A stretch of 64,000 nt of DNA from CAYUYV01 sp964474635 (GTDB lineage: Bacteria; Pseudomonadota; Alphaproteobacteria; JAJFIK01). The DNA is taken from the NCBI GenBank assembly GCA_964474635.1, contig CAYYTT010000002.1:50893-114892 (forward strand). The letters run 5' to 3'. This document shows, in pieces, positions 26,611 through 35,701 of the stretch (position 1 is the first letter of the stretch; each line of letters starts with the position of its first letter). The notes beneath the pieces were generated by a model. That model made no database searches and was not told the origin of the DNA. It saw nothing but the letters and a program-made list of their open reading frames with translations. Position numbers and translations under genes: made by a program.

Positions 26611-26676
26611 CCCGGAAAGCCCGCCTGCACCCGGAAAGCCCGCCTGCACCCGGAAAGCCCGCCTGCACCCGGAAAG
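26611..26676. repeat. 19-bp tandem repeat, 3.5 copies, downstream of flgL
   Basis: CCCGGAAAGCCCGCCTGCA is repeated exactly at 26611-26629, 26630-26648 and 26649-26667, with a partial copy CCCGGAAAG at 26668-26676. It begins 28 bp after the flgL stop in a 253-bp gap before the next gene. Copies are identical and contiguous, so it is a tandem array, not CRISPR. Confidence 0.95.
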
Positions 26677-26836
26677 ATTGTCATTTGCTCTGGCGTCGCT
26701 AGTATCCGGCCACCGTTCGGAACGGCCGAGTCGCCGGAGTGGGTCCGCTCCGTTGTCGCCCCGTCTCCCGCGCGGATCCCACACCGTTTTGGCCTCTCCC
26801 CTGCTGCCCGCCGGGAGGCCTCCCAAGGAGTGTCCC

Positions 26837-27412
26837 ATGATCCAGTTTTGGCCCCTCGGCCCCATTTCCCCGTGGACCGCGTTCGGTTCGCTCGCGCTCG
26901 CCCTGCTCGCCGTCCTGATGGGCAGCGATTCCGCGCTCGCCCAGGCGGCCGATCAGGCCCGCTACATCGACCCGAAGGACGTGCAGCTTTATCCCCTTCC
27001 CGGTGACCGCGCCGCGAATATTTTCGGTCTCCTGTCCTTTATAAGCGTTCTGACCGTGGTGGCTGTTCTGGGAGCCCTGGGCGGTTACATCCGGTTTCTC
27101 GTGGACACTGCGGATGCCGGCGAGTTGACCGGTGCGCAGCTCAAGTGGCGCCGCTGGCAATATGTGATGGCCGGCCCGGCCGCCGCGATCATCGTTCCGG
27201 TGGTGCTCCATTTCCTCGGCATGATCGTCGCGGGCGTGGGCATCATGACGGTCATTCTGACAGGCCAGGGGAGCACGGCAATTTACTGGCTGCTTTTGAT
27301 CCCGTTCTCGGTCCTCGCCGGTGTGACGGGCCGGGATATGGTTGCGAGCATGGGGCGCAATTTTCTGCCCGAGCCTGGCAAACCTTCCGGCGAGACCGCC
27401 GCGCACGCCTGA
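26837..27412 (+). CDS. Uncharacterised inner-membrane protein
   Basis: 191 residues from the ATG at 26837 (AAGGAG upstream). A signal-peptide-like N-terminus (to about 36, ending DSALAQA) is followed by a short periplasmic part (YIDPKDVQLYPLPGDRAANI) and three hydrophobic segments near 55-75, 112-135 and 145-165. I do not recognise a family. The proximity to flgL could be accidental; its own ribosome site and the 253-bp gap suggest separate expression. Confidence 0.7.
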   Translation: MIQFWPLGPISPWTAFGSLALALLAVLMGSDSALAQAADQARYIDPKDVQLYPLPGDRAANIFGLLSFISVLTVVAVLGALGGYIRFLVDTADAGELTGAQLKWRRWQYVMAGPAAAIIVPVVLHFLGMIVAGVGIMTVILTGQGSTAIYWLLLIPFSVLAGVTGRDMVASMGRNFLPEPGKPSGETAAHA

Positions 27413-27533
27413 CGCCCAAGCCTCGCTCCCGGCAGGATCTTTCGCGCGGTCTTGCTCGGGGTTGGGGGGCAGGGTTCGGCTGCCTGAACCGCGCCCGTTG
27501 CTGCACCCGCAGCCTGGGCTTATATCTGCGGGC

Positions 27534-28724
27534 ATGATGATCGCAGATCAAACTCGTGTACCGGGCGCGGCCGCCACAGCCAGCCCCGACGCCCGCACCG
27601 ACGGACGCAACAGCCTGGGCCTTGACGGGGCCCCGGCTGAATGCCGCGTGGTCGTTGCCATGTCCGGAGGTGTGGACTCCTCCGTGACGGCGGCCGTGCT
27701 GAAGGCCCAGGGCTATGACGTCGTCGGCATCACCCTGCAGCTCTACGACCACGGCGAAGCCGTGCGCAAGAAAGGGGCATGCTGCGCCGGGCAGGACATC
27801 CATGATGCCCGCCGGGTCGCCGAGCGTCTGGACATGCCCCACTACGTCCTTGATTACGAGCAGCGCTTCCGCGATGCGGTCATGGCGGATTTCGCCGACA
27901 CCTATCTGAACGGCGAAACTCCAATTCCGTGCGTGCGCTGCAATGAGCGGGTCAAATTCCGCGATCTCCTGGACACGGCCAGGGATCTGGGGGCCGAGGC
28001 CCTTGCGACGGGGCATTATGTACGTCGCTTCGACGGACCCACCGGGGCCGAATTGCACCGCGCCATCGATCCGGACCGGGATCAGAGCTATTTCCTGTTC
28101 GCCACCACCCGTGAGCAGCTTGATTTCCTGCGCTTTCCCTTGGGCGGTCTGCACAAAAGCGAGACTCGCGCGCTTGCCTCCAAGCTCGGCCTTTCGGTGG
28201 CGGACAAGCCGGACAGCCAGGACATCTGTTTCGTGCCCACCGGCAAATACACGAATGTGATCGAGCGGCTGCGCCCCGGTGCGGCCGAGCCCGGTGAGAT
28301 CGTGCATGTGGACGGACGGGTGCTGGGGCGCCATGAGGGCATTATTCACTTCACGGTGGGGCAGCGCCGCGGCCTGGGCATCGCGCTTGGCGATCCGGTC
28401 TTTGTCGTGGGTGTGGATGCCGCAACGCGCCGTGTCATCGTCGGTCCCCGCGAAGCCCTTCTGACGAGGCGGATCGCCTTGCGTGAAGTCAATTGGCTCG
28501 GGGACGGCGCCATCGACGGGACCCTCTGTGCCGTGAAGGTCCGCTCCACCCGCCCGCCGGTGCCCGGTCGTCTGATCGAGAAGGACGGCGCGGTCTCCGT
28601 CGTGCTCGACGAGCCCGAAGAGGGCGTGGCGCCGGGCCAGGCGGCCGTGTTTTACGCGGGCTCCGAAGCGAGCCGCGTGCTCGGCGGCGGCTGGATCACG
28701 GACACGGTCAGTGCCCTCGAGTGA
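27534..28724 (+). CDS. mnmA: tRNA-specific 2-thiouridylase MnmA
   Basis: 396 residues. The PP-loop motif SGGVDSS lies at 44-50, the nucleophile C133 in IPCVRCNERVKF, and the persulfide-carrying C232 in DSQDICFVP. Both catalytic cysteines are present, as is the QRRGLGI region that binds tRNA. MnmA adds sulfur to U34 of Lys, Glu and Gln tRNAs. Two adjacent ATG codons (27534, 27537) could start it. An N-terminal extension of about 35 residues precedes the core. It ends 10 bp from a converging gene. Confidence 0.96.
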   Translation: MMIADQTRVPGAAATASPDARTDGRNSLGLDGAPAECRVVVAMSGGVDSSVTAAVLKAQGYDVVGITLQLYDHGEAVRKKGACCAGQDIHDARRVAERLDMPHYVLDYEQRFRDAVMADFADTYLNGETPIPCVRCNERVKFRDLLDTARDLGAEALATGHYVRRFDGPTGAELHRAIDPDRDQSYFLFATTREQLDFLRFPLGGLHKSETRALASKLGLSVADKPDSQDICFVPTGKYTNVIERLRPGAAEPGEIVHVDGRVLGRHEGIIHFTVGQRRGLGIALGDPVFVVGVDAATRRVIVGPREALLTRRIALREVNWLGDGAIDGTLCAVKVRSTRPPVPGRLIEKDGAVSVVLDEPEEGVAPGQAAVFYAGSEASRVLGGGWITDTVSALE

Positions 28725-28734
28725 GGCCTGAGGC

Positions 28735-29634
28735 TCAGCGGGGCTTTTCCAAATACGGATCCGGCTGACTGGGCGGCAGACGATCACGCGCGCCGTCCGC
28801 CGCGGACAAATGGCCGATATCGGCGGGTGGGCCCGGCAGAGCGTTAAGGCCTGGCGCGTCAAAAAGGGGCGCCCCCGCCAGCGCCTCATGGATCTCCTCC
28901 AAACTCATGTCGAGATAGCGCGGGCCCAGCACCTGGCGCAGCAAGACGTTCGGATCAACGAGTTCGGCCCCGTCCCGCACGCCGGCAAGGGCGGTGCCCG
29001 TTCCGTTGGGCGGGCGCCAATCTTGCGTCTCAGGACAGTCTCGGATTGCACCAAACACGGACGGATCGAGTTTTTGGCACACGAGTGACCACAACGCCCG
29101 GGAAGCCGCCTTGGACCCGGGCCCTGACGCATCCCCCGGGGACCGTCGGGCGGCGAACCCATAGTCGGATGGCGGGGCAGGCGTCATAAGGGTCGCCGAC
29201 GGCGCCCCGGTCTCGGCCGTGTTGGCGGCCGGCTCGGGCGCGTTCCCCAAAGCGCTCACAGCAGGAGCGCTCCCAACCGGGGCGCTCACAGGTGGGGCGC
29301 TCGCGGATGGGGGGGCGGCATCGTCCTGCGCACCACTCGATGGCATCGCTTCAGGGGGCAGGGGCTTTGCCGCCGCGGGTTGCCCGGCATCCGCGGACGG
29401 GGCATCGGGAGGGGCCTCGAGGGGGACAAGGTCCACCATGACGGCGGTTTCAGGCCGCAGATCGAGCCGCACGGCTTCATCGTCCACACGCCACAACACC
29501 AGTGCGACGGCGAGCACGCCGTGGAACAGGATCGCCGCCGCCACCATGGACACGCCTGGTGCACCGTCCGGTCCGCGCCTTATGGACCGATCATTCGGCG
29601 CAAGGCGAAGCGTCTCCTGCCCGGTCCTTTCCAT
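28735..29634 (-). CDS. Proline-rich membrane-anchored protein, function unknown
   Basis: 299 residues from the ATG at 29632-29634. One membrane segment (about 32-50) is followed by a Pro/Ala-rich spacer (70-165) and a C-terminal region containing two cysteines (LWSLVCQKLDPSVFGAIRDC) and an Asp/Pro-rich tail. The layout of short cytoplasmic tail, single helix and Pro-rich periplasmic spacer resembles TonB-like proteins, but I see no TonB C-terminal motif. The spacer includes repeated SAP units. It converges on mnmA and diverges from the MFS gene. The 306-bp gap upstream (29635-29940) shows no motif I can name. Confidence 0.65.
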   Translation of the reverse strand: MERTGQETLRLAPNDRSIRRGPDGAPGVSMVAAAILFHGVLAVALVLWRVDDEAVRLDLRPETAVMVDLVPLEAPPDAPSADAGQPAAAKPLPPEAMPSSGAQDDAAPPSASAPPVSAPVGSAPAVSALGNAPEPAANTAETGAPSATLMTPAPPSDYGFAARRSPGDASGPGSKAASRALWSLVCQKLDPSVFGAIRDCPETQDWRPPNGTGTALAGVRDGAELVDPNVLLRQVLGPRYLDMSLEEIHEALAGAPLFDAPGLNALPGPPADIGHLSAADGARDRLPPSQPDPYLEKPR

Positions 29635-29940
29635 ATGAATGCAGATCCCCGTATCGCCGTGGCGGGCCCCAAGGTGTCGTGATGGGCCCGTGTTGCCGTG
29701 CCGGCAAAGCAATGTGTGGCGGAACTTCGGCAGAAAATCGGTCGGCGACGCAAGTCGCGGGGGATTTGTGTTCGTGGCCCCCATGAAGGGCGACCTCGGG
29801 GGCGGCTGGCCCCCCTCGCGCGCCCATCGACAGGCCCGAGCGGGTATGTCTAGACTGAACGATCGGGGCTGATGCTATGGCACGTTGCCCCAAACAATGC
29901 CGAAGAGCCCGTAGGGCCTGGGTCTGGGGAGAGTGTGATC

Positions 29941-31293
29941 ATGGCGGATGGCAAGCTGGCCGGCGGCGTCGGCGGGCAGGGCGCAGGTGTGCCGGAGGAT
30001 GGGATCACCAGCCGGCAATATGCCTTCCTGGTGTTCTTGACGACGTTGAATGTTCTGAACTTCGTTGACCGTCAATTGCTGGCCAGTTTCGCCAATTTCA
30101 TTATCCCTGATCTCAACCTCACCAACACCGAATTCGGCCTTCTCACGGGCCTGCTCTTCATCGTGTTCTACGCGACCATGGGGCTTTTCGCGGGCGCGCT
30201 TGCCGATCTTGTGCACCGGCCGCGCCTTGTGGCGGCGGGTCTTGCGCTATGGAGTGTGTTCACGGCCCTGTCGGGGGCGGCTCGCGGATTCGTCTCGCTG
30301 GCCGTGCCGCGCATGTTGATCGGTATTGGCGAATCGGTGCTCACGCCGGCCTCCATGTCCATGTTGGCGGACCGTTTTCCCGCCCATCGTCTGGGCTTTG
30401 CGGCCGGCTTTTACTACATGGGCGTGCCGCTTGGCGTCGGGGCCAGCCTGCTGGTGGCGGGCTATCTCGGGCCCGCCATCGGATGGCGGAATTGCTTCTA
30501 CCTCCTCGGTGCCATCGGGCTCGTCTTCGCGGTGATCCTGCTGTTTATCAAGGAAACGCCGCGCACGGCCCATGCGGCCGGCCTGGGGGGCAGTCTGCCC
30601 ACGGATGGCAACGGTGGGGAGCGCATGCGCCTTGGTCAGATTGTCCGTCTTCTGGGGGACACTTTGTCGAAGTCGCCGGCCCTTGCCCTGACCATGGCCG
30701 GCGGGGTGACGGCCCATTTCGTGCTTGGCGCGGCGGCCTTCGATCAGGTCTGGCTGGTGAAGGAACGCGGTTTCGACCGGGCCGAAATCGCCCAGATCAG
30801 CGGCTTTCTTGCTCTGATCGGCGGGGTGTCCGGCAATCTTGCCGGCGGCCTTCTTTCGGATCTGTGGCAACGGGTGACGGGCACCGGGCGTCCCCTTTTC
30901 CTGTGCTGGACGTTCCTGCTGCTTGCGCCCGTGGGCATTGCGTTTCGCCTGATGGATCCGTCCAGCATCTGGTTTTACATCTTTTACGGTATGGCCTTTT
31001 TCCAACTCGGCGTCTTTTACGGGCCGACCTTTGCGACCGTGCAGGAACTGGTGCCGGCGCGGATTCGGTCCACCGTCGTGGCCTTTTATATCCTGTTGCT
31101 CAATGTGGTGGGCCTTGGGGTCGGCATCACGGCGAGTGGCATCGTGATCGATCTTCTGCAGGCCAACGGCGTCGAACAGCCCCTGACGGCAACCCTCGTT
31201 GTGTTCACGGGCCTGTCGGGCCTGTCGATCCCCATGTTCTATTTCGCCGGGAGCCGGTTTGAAAAAGACCGCGCGCGCCTCCTGGGAGCCTGA
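29941..31293 (+). CDS. MFS transporter, spinster-like
   Basis: 450 residues from the ATG at 29941 (GGGGAG upstream); an in-frame ATG also occurs at 29875. About twelve membrane segments. The first carries LNVLNFVDRQLLA, typical of the spinster-like and organic-anion MFS branch; loop 2-3 has the MFS motif in GALADLVHRPRLVAAG. The central cytoplasmic loop lies at 205-235. The substrate cannot be deduced. It diverges from the Pro-rich membrane protein and is followed by the TreZ-like gene in the same direction after 129 bp. Confidence 0.88.
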   Translation: MADGKLAGGVGGQGAGVPEDGITSRQYAFLVFLTTLNVLNFVDRQLLASFANFIIPDLNLTNTEFGLLTGLLFIVFYATMGLFAGALADLVHRPRLVAAGLALWSVFTALSGAARGFVSLAVPRMLIGIGESVLTPASMSMLADRFPAHRLGFAAGFYYMGVPLGVGASLLVAGYLGPAIGWRNCFYLLGAIGLVFAVILLFIKETPRTAHAAGLGGSLPTDGNGGERMRLGQIVRLLGDTLSKSPALALTMAGGVTAHFVLGAAAFDQVWLVKERGFDRAEIAQISGFLALIGGVSGNLAGGLLSDLWQRVTGTGRPLFLCWTFLLLAPVGIAFRLMDPSSIWFYIFYGMAFFQLGVFYGPTFATVQELVPARIRSTVVAFYILLLNVVGLGVGITASGIVIDLLQANGVEQPLTATLVVFTGLSGLSIPMFYFAGSRFEKDRARLLGA

Positions 31294-31422
31294 CCGACCG
31301 ATCCGCCAAATGCCTTCGCCGACCCTGGGTTGCCTGGGGCGCCTGTGTCATAGTCCCCCTCGCGTAAGATCGCCGGCCGGAAAGGCGGCGGACCGGAATG
31401 GCGTGAGGGGAGGGCCGGGGAC

Positions 31423-33303
31423 ATGGCCGATCACCAACAAGACATGCGTTTTGGCCCTGGAGGCCAGGCGGATGCCCAGCCCGCCGCGACCCAACGGCGG
31501 ATAGACGTGGCCCGCACCCTGCGCGGCGACCGCGGTTTCGGCCCGGTATGGCAGGGCGACGGCGTGGTCTTCCGGCTTTGGGCCCCGGGGCAGGCGGCGG
31601 TCACATTGCTGCTGCCGGAACGCAAGGTGGGCGAACGGGCCCTGGACATGGAGGGCGACGGGGAGGGCTGGTTTTCCCTGTTCGTCAGCGATGTTCCGGC
31701 CGGCATGCTATACGGCTTCCGCCTTGAGGACGGCACCACCGTGCCCGATCCCGCCTCCCGCTATCAGCCGCGCGACGTCCACGGGTTCAGCGCGCTTGTT
31801 AATCCGCATGCCTACCGCTGGACCCATACGGGCTGGACGGGCCGCGCCTGGCATGAGGCGGTGCTCAGCGAAATTCATGTGGGGGCCTTTTCGCCCGAGG
31901 GCAGTTTCGAAGGGGTGCGCCGCCGCCTGGGGCGCCTTGCCGAAACCGGCGTGACAGGCATCGTGCTTCTGCCCGTCGGGGCCTGTCCAGGGGAGCGCAA
32001 TTGGGGCTATGACAGCGTTCTGCCCTATGCCACCAGTGCCAATTACGGTCTGCCCGACGATCTCAAGCGCCTTGTGGACAGCGCCCACGGTCACGGACTG
32101 ATGGTCTTGCTCGATGTGACCTTTGATCGGTTGGGGCCGGATGGAAATTATCTGAGCCGGTATGCCCCGTCCTTCTTTCTGCCCGCGGATGACGAAAATG
32201 CTCAGCCAGCGATCGATTTCGGTCAGCGGCCGGTGCGCGAGTTTTTCCTGCGCAACGCCCTGACATGGATTGAAGAGTTTCGCATGGACGGGCTGCGCGT
32301 CCATGGCGCCCATGCCATCGATGATCCAAGCCTTGAGCATATCCTTTATGAGCTGCGCCGCCGGGTCGATGAACGCGTGGGCGGTTCGCGCATGACCCAC
32401 CTGATCCTGGAAAATGCCGAGAACGAGGCGCGCTATCTGGAGCGTGGATCGGGCGGCCGGGTGGATGTTTTCACAGGCCAGCGCAACGACGACTTTCACC
32501 ATGCGATGCATGCGGTGCTTGCGAATGGCCCCGATCATCCCAGTCCGGATTTTCTGGAGCGGCCCGTGGCCATGCTCGGCCGATGCCTTGCCCAGGGCTT
32601 TGCCTTCCAGGGTGAAATCTCGCCAAGCACGGGCCGGGCGCGGGGCGAGCCCTCTGGTGGTCTGCCGCCGGCCGCCTTTATCAATCATCTCGATTGCGCC
32701 GACTGGCTTGGCGCCCGTCCGGGCGGGGAGCGTTTGACGGCGCGCACCGAACCGCTCACAATGCAGGCGGCCCTTGGCCTTTTGCTGCTCGCGCCCATGC
32801 CGCCGCAACTCTTTATGGGGGAGGAATGGGGCGCGGAGGAACCTTTCCCGCTGTTCTTTGACTTTCCGGGCCTCGTCCTGGACGCCTCCATGCGTCTGGG
32901 GCGGCCGGACCCGTGTGCCGTGGAGACCTTTGACAGCGCCACTCTCGACTGGTGCAAGCGGACCGATCCGGGGTATGCGGATCGTCTGGCCTATGTTAGT
33001 GGCCTTTTGGCCTTGCGCCACCGCCTGCTGATGCCGCGCCTTGAGGGCATGGTGAACCCGGCCGTCGAAGCGCGCATTCTGGGGGCGCAAGGCGAGCAGG
33101 AAACGGGTCTCATGCTGCGCTGGATCCTCGGCGACAACGCAAGTTACACGCTGGTTGCCAATCTTGGACCGGCGCCACTCGATTTTGGCGTGGAAACCAA
33201 TCTGGGACGCTGCATCTTTTCAACCCATCCGGGAGCGGAGGACAGCCGCGAGTTGCCCGGATGGTATGTGTCCTGGTTCCTGGGCGGAACAACGCCGGGC
33301 TGA
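31423..33303 (+). CDS. TreZ-family (GH13) protein lacking catalytic residues
   Basis: 626 residues, near the usual malto-oligosyltrehalose trehalohydrolase length, with N-terminal CBM48-like domain (VVFRLWAPGQAAVTL), GH13 barrel and C-terminal domain. TreZ family features are clear (LSEIHVGAFSPEGSFEG, FHHAMHAVL). However, region I reads DVTFDR (231-236) instead of DVVYNH. Region II is DGLRVHGAHAI, so H294 replaces the nucleophile Asp. Region IV reads CAD (425-427) where NHD is expected. The acid/base Glu (E330) remains. It is probably a pseudoenzyme that may bind glucans or regulate. No treY or treX lies nearby. Confidence 0.85.
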   Translation: MADHQQDMRFGPGGQADAQPAATQRRIDVARTLRGDRGFGPVWQGDGVVFRLWAPGQAAVTLLLPERKVGERALDMEGDGEGWFSLFVSDVPAGMLYGFRLEDGTTVPDPASRYQPRDVHGFSALVNPHAYRWTHTGWTGRAWHEAVLSEIHVGAFSPEGSFEGVRRRLGRLAETGVTGIVLLPVGACPGERNWGYDSVLPYATSANYGLPDDLKRLVDSAHGHGLMVLLDVTFDRLGPDGNYLSRYAPSFFLPADDENAQPAIDFGQRPVREFFLRNALTWIEEFRMDGLRVHGAHAIDDPSLEHILYELRRRVDERVGGSRMTHLILENAENEARYLERGSGGRVDVFTGQRNDDFHHAMHAVLANGPDHPSPDFLERPVAMLGRCLAQGFAFQGEISPSTGRARGEPSGGLPPAAFINHLDCADWLGARPGGERLTARTEPLTMQAALGLLLLAPMPPQLFMGEEWGAEEPFPLFFDFPGLVLDASMRLGRPDPCAVETFDSATLDWCKRTDPGYADRLAYVSGLLALRHRLLMPRLEGMVNPAVEARILGAQGEQETGLMLRWILGDNASYTLVANLGPAPLDFGVETNLGRCIFSTHPGAEDSRELPGWYVSWFLGGTTPG

Positions 33304-33356
33304 CCGGCCCGATCTGCTCTTACGGTCTTGCGCCGTGGGATTTTGGGCCCTGGGAT

Positions 33357-34532
33357 TTAGCGTCCTGGGCCGGCGTCTTCGCCCGCAGTGTGGGCCAGCA
33401 GAGTGAGCCGGCCACGCACGCGCTCCAAGGTCGCCTTGGCGTCCAGGGCGGATGTGGTCGACAGGGTCAGGACGGACACGGCGCGGCGCCGCTCGGCCAC
33501 ATCGATCACCTGAATTGCGGCATGAAGAGGGGTCGTGTCTTCCGATTGTCCGTCCTCGTCGGGCAGACTCTGGGGAACCGACAGCATCGCGGATCCGGAC
33601 CCGGCAACGCCCGTCCGCGTGGTCCCATCGGGGGATTTCCAGGGCCGGGGCGACACGGTGGCATCCGGCAGCCCGGCCGACGCCAGCGCCTCGCGGGCAA
33701 GACGGGCGAGGCCCGCGCCGGGATCGCGCCAGGGCCCTGAAAACTCAATCACGGTGATGATCACGAAGGCTTGCAAATCGCCCCGTGCGGACAGGGCCCA
33801 TGTGGCCCGGGACGCACCGTCCGCCCCAATCCGGCGCCGGATCTCAAGGGTAAAGGGCACGGGCCAGTCAAGCGCGATGCCGGCATCCTCGAACCGTCGT
33901 GACCGCTCCGTACGCTGCCAGTTGGGACGCAGCAGGCCTTCGGCGCGCTCCAGCGAGGCCTCGATACTGGAGAGCGCCATGGCGATCCGATCTTGCGTCA
34001 GCGGCACCGGCGTGCCCGAGGCGCTGTAGGCCCCGCCCTTGGCCGCGGCGTCCAAGAGCCGGTCTGCCAGGGCCAGCGGATCCGCGTCACGGGCGGGGCC
34101 GCCCGTGCCGGTCCGGGTTACGGCCCGCAAATGGGCATTCGCCGCGGCCCGCGCCGCCAAGGCATAGGCGGGTGTTTTGGTCACTGTGGCCGCCTCCAGG
34201 CTCAAGGCCGCGCTGCGCCAGACCTCCCGCTGGAAGGTAAGGCCGGCCGTGATATCCGTCCGCAGGCGGGCGATGGCGTCGTTATTCTCCTGCGACCAGA
34301 ACGTCTCGTGCATGTCCTCGTTAAGAAAACCATCCGCTTCCAGCACAAGGCGCAGGATCGCATGCTGGCGCTCGGTCAGCCCTTCTGCGCCGCGTGCCTG
34401 GGCGATGGTCGCATCGGCCGGGGCGTCCTGGGCGAAGGCGGGCCCGGGCACAAGGAGCGCCCCGAGTACGAGCGCGGCCAACGGGCGCTTGCGAAACCGG
34501 GGGGCGGGACGGGGGGACTTACGGGCAACCAT
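33357..34532 (-). CDS. Exported protein of unknown function
   Basis: 391 residues from the ATG at 34530-34532, preceded by a strong AGGAGG site. A basic N-terminus and hydrophobic core (PLAALVLGALLVPGPAFAQ) form a signal peptide cut after about residue 34. The mature part has an N-terminal helical region (LTERQHAILRLVLEADGFLNEDM) and a C-terminal mixed alpha/beta region without cysteines. No family recognised. It converges on the TreZ-like gene. The frame extends 42 codons upstream of the chosen start, but the ribosome site and signal peptide fix it. Confidence 0.75.
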   Translation of the reverse strand: MVARKSPRPAPRFRKRPLAALVLGALLVPGPAFAQDAPADATIAQARGAEGLTERQHAILRLVLEADGFLNEDMHETFWSQENNDAIARLRTDITAGLTFQREVWRSAALSLEAATVTKTPAYALAARAAANAHLRAVTRTGTGGPARDADPLALADRLLDAAAKGGAYSASGTPVPLTQDRIAMALSSIEASLERAEGLLRPNWQRTERSRRFEDAGIALDWPVPFTLEIRRRIGADGASRATWALSARGDLQAFVIITVIEFSGPWRDPGAGLARLAREALASAGLPDATVSPRPWKSPDGTTRTGVAGSGSAMLSVPQSLPDEDGQSEDTTPLHAAIQVIDVAERRRAVSVLTLSTTSALDAKATLERVRGRLTLLAHTAGEDAGPGR

Positions 34533-34639
34533 TCTGGGCCTCCTTACAAGACGCGGGGCTTCCAAGTTGCCCGAGCCTACTCCCCCGGTTCCCAAAGCGC
34601 CATGGCTGCCGGGACCGTCCCGCCCCGGGTCATGCGGCC

Positions 34640-34900
34640 TTACCCATCCTCGCCCCAAGTGGCGCGGTCATACTCGTCGAACCGGTCCAGGCGTTCGCGC
34701 AAGGGTTCGCTTGCCATGTCGAGGTCGGACAAAAGCTCCTCAAGTGATCGGAGGGCCACCTCTGCGGGCCGCGTGGCCTCGTCATATTGGGCGGCATCTT
34801 CAAAGGCGGCCTGCGCCTGTTCCAGTGCGCCGCGTCCCTCCTCAAGGGCATGCAGCGCCTTGACGGCTTCCTGATGGCTGAAGGCGTCGCGGAAACCCAT
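34640..34900 (-). CDS. Small helical acidic protein
   Basis: 86 residues starting MGFRDAFSHQEAVKALHALE, with GGGAGGATG immediately upstream. Almost wholly helical, with heptad-like Ala/Leu spacing through residues 10-65 and ending DEYDRATWGEDG. No function can be assigned. It is the last leftward gene before the phage cassette; 222 bp separate it from the first phage gene, and that gap holds no recognised element. Confidence 0.6.
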   Translation of the reverse strand: MGFRDAFSHQEAVKALHALEEGRGALEQAQAAFEDAAQYDEATRPAEVALRSLEELLSDLDMASEPLRERLDRFDEYDRATWGEDG

Positions 34901-35122
34901 GTCATCCTCCCTGGGCCGAGAAATACGATCTTCCGTGAGCCTATGATAGAGCCACAAACTATGCCGGGGACGGATCTGCGGATGTTGGGGTACGCGGCGC
35001 GCCAATCCCGCACCCCAAAGGCCGGCAGGTTGGGCATAACCCGCCGCCATGGAGCCTGAAATGCCCGTGCCCGCGGGCGGGTTTAAAGTGCCAGGACCAT
35101 GACACCGTTGAGGAGACGGACC

Positions 35123-35560
35123 ATGCCCCCGAACCCAGACACCCTGCACGCCGTTGAGGACCGTGTCCTGACGGCCCTGAAGACGCTTGACGCTATCGCC
35201 GATCCGGATCGGCGGTTTCTGTACGGTGCGACCACAGCCTGGCCCGTGGTGGTGCGGGATATGGACGGTGTTCTGGACAGGCAGGGCCTGGCGCGGGAGC
35301 GCGCGCGCTTGACCCGGTTCCGCCCCACACCGGCCGAGGTCGATGATCTGTTGCCGGCCTTGAGCCTCATCGGCCCGGATGAGAAACCCTGGCTCTGGCT
35401 GCTGCGCCTGCGGGCCTATGGCCACAGCTTTGCCCAAATTTCCCGTCTGCGGGGGCGCTCGGATGAATTCTGGCGCCGGAAGGTCCGTCTGCTTATGGCT
35501 TCCATGGCATCCAGATCCACTGGAATGGCCGAACTTGAGAAAAAAGTCCGATCCGGATGA
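35123..35560 (+). CDS. DUF6362-like phage protein, first gene of the cassette
   Basis: 145 residues from the ATG at 35123 (GAGGAG upstream). It resembles the DUF6362 helix-turn-helix family: TTAWPVVVRDMDGVL, then FRPTPAEVDDLLPAL and a C-terminal HTH-like stretch GHSFAQISRLRGRSDEFWRRKV. Members of this family sit just before small terminase genes in alphaproteobacterial podovirus-type prophages. A DNA-binding or packaging role is likely but unproven. A strong terminator separates it from the next gene. Confidence 0.7.
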   Translation: MPPNPDTLHAVEDRVLTALKTLDAIADPDRRFLYGATTAWPVVVRDMDGVLDRQGLARERARLTRFRPTPAEVDDLLPALSLIGPDEKPWLWLLRLRAYGHSFAQISRLRGRSDEFWRRKVRLLMASMASRSTGMAELEKKVRSG

Positions 35561-35610
35561 AATGCAGTGTTGCCATCCGTGGCGAATTCGGCTATCATTT
35601 ACTCAACGCT

Positions 35611-35653
35611 GACGAAAAGCGCCCAGGCATCGGCCTCGGGCGCTTTTTTCGTC
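35611..35653 (+). terminator. Rho-independent terminator between the first two phage genes
   Basis: GACGAAAAGCGCCC pairs with GGGCGCTTTTTTCGTC around a 13-base loop, with a T6 run inside the right arm. The stem is nearly symmetric, so it could act in both directions. It would cut transcripts from the DUF6362 gene before the terminase genes. Confidence 0.8.
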
Positions 35654-35701
35654 TCTTCACTCCAAACCACAACAACGCCTTTTTTCGGGGGAGCAGCCAC
35701 C

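Noticed and set aside
26611..26676. Possible CRISPR-like array
   Set aside because: Repeats are contiguous and identical with no unique spacers, and no cas gene is nearby; it is a tandem repeat.
31423..33303. Active malto-oligosyltrehalose trehalohydrolase
   Set aside because: The nucleophile Asp is His and two other catalytic regions are altered, so the activity should not be assumed from family membership.
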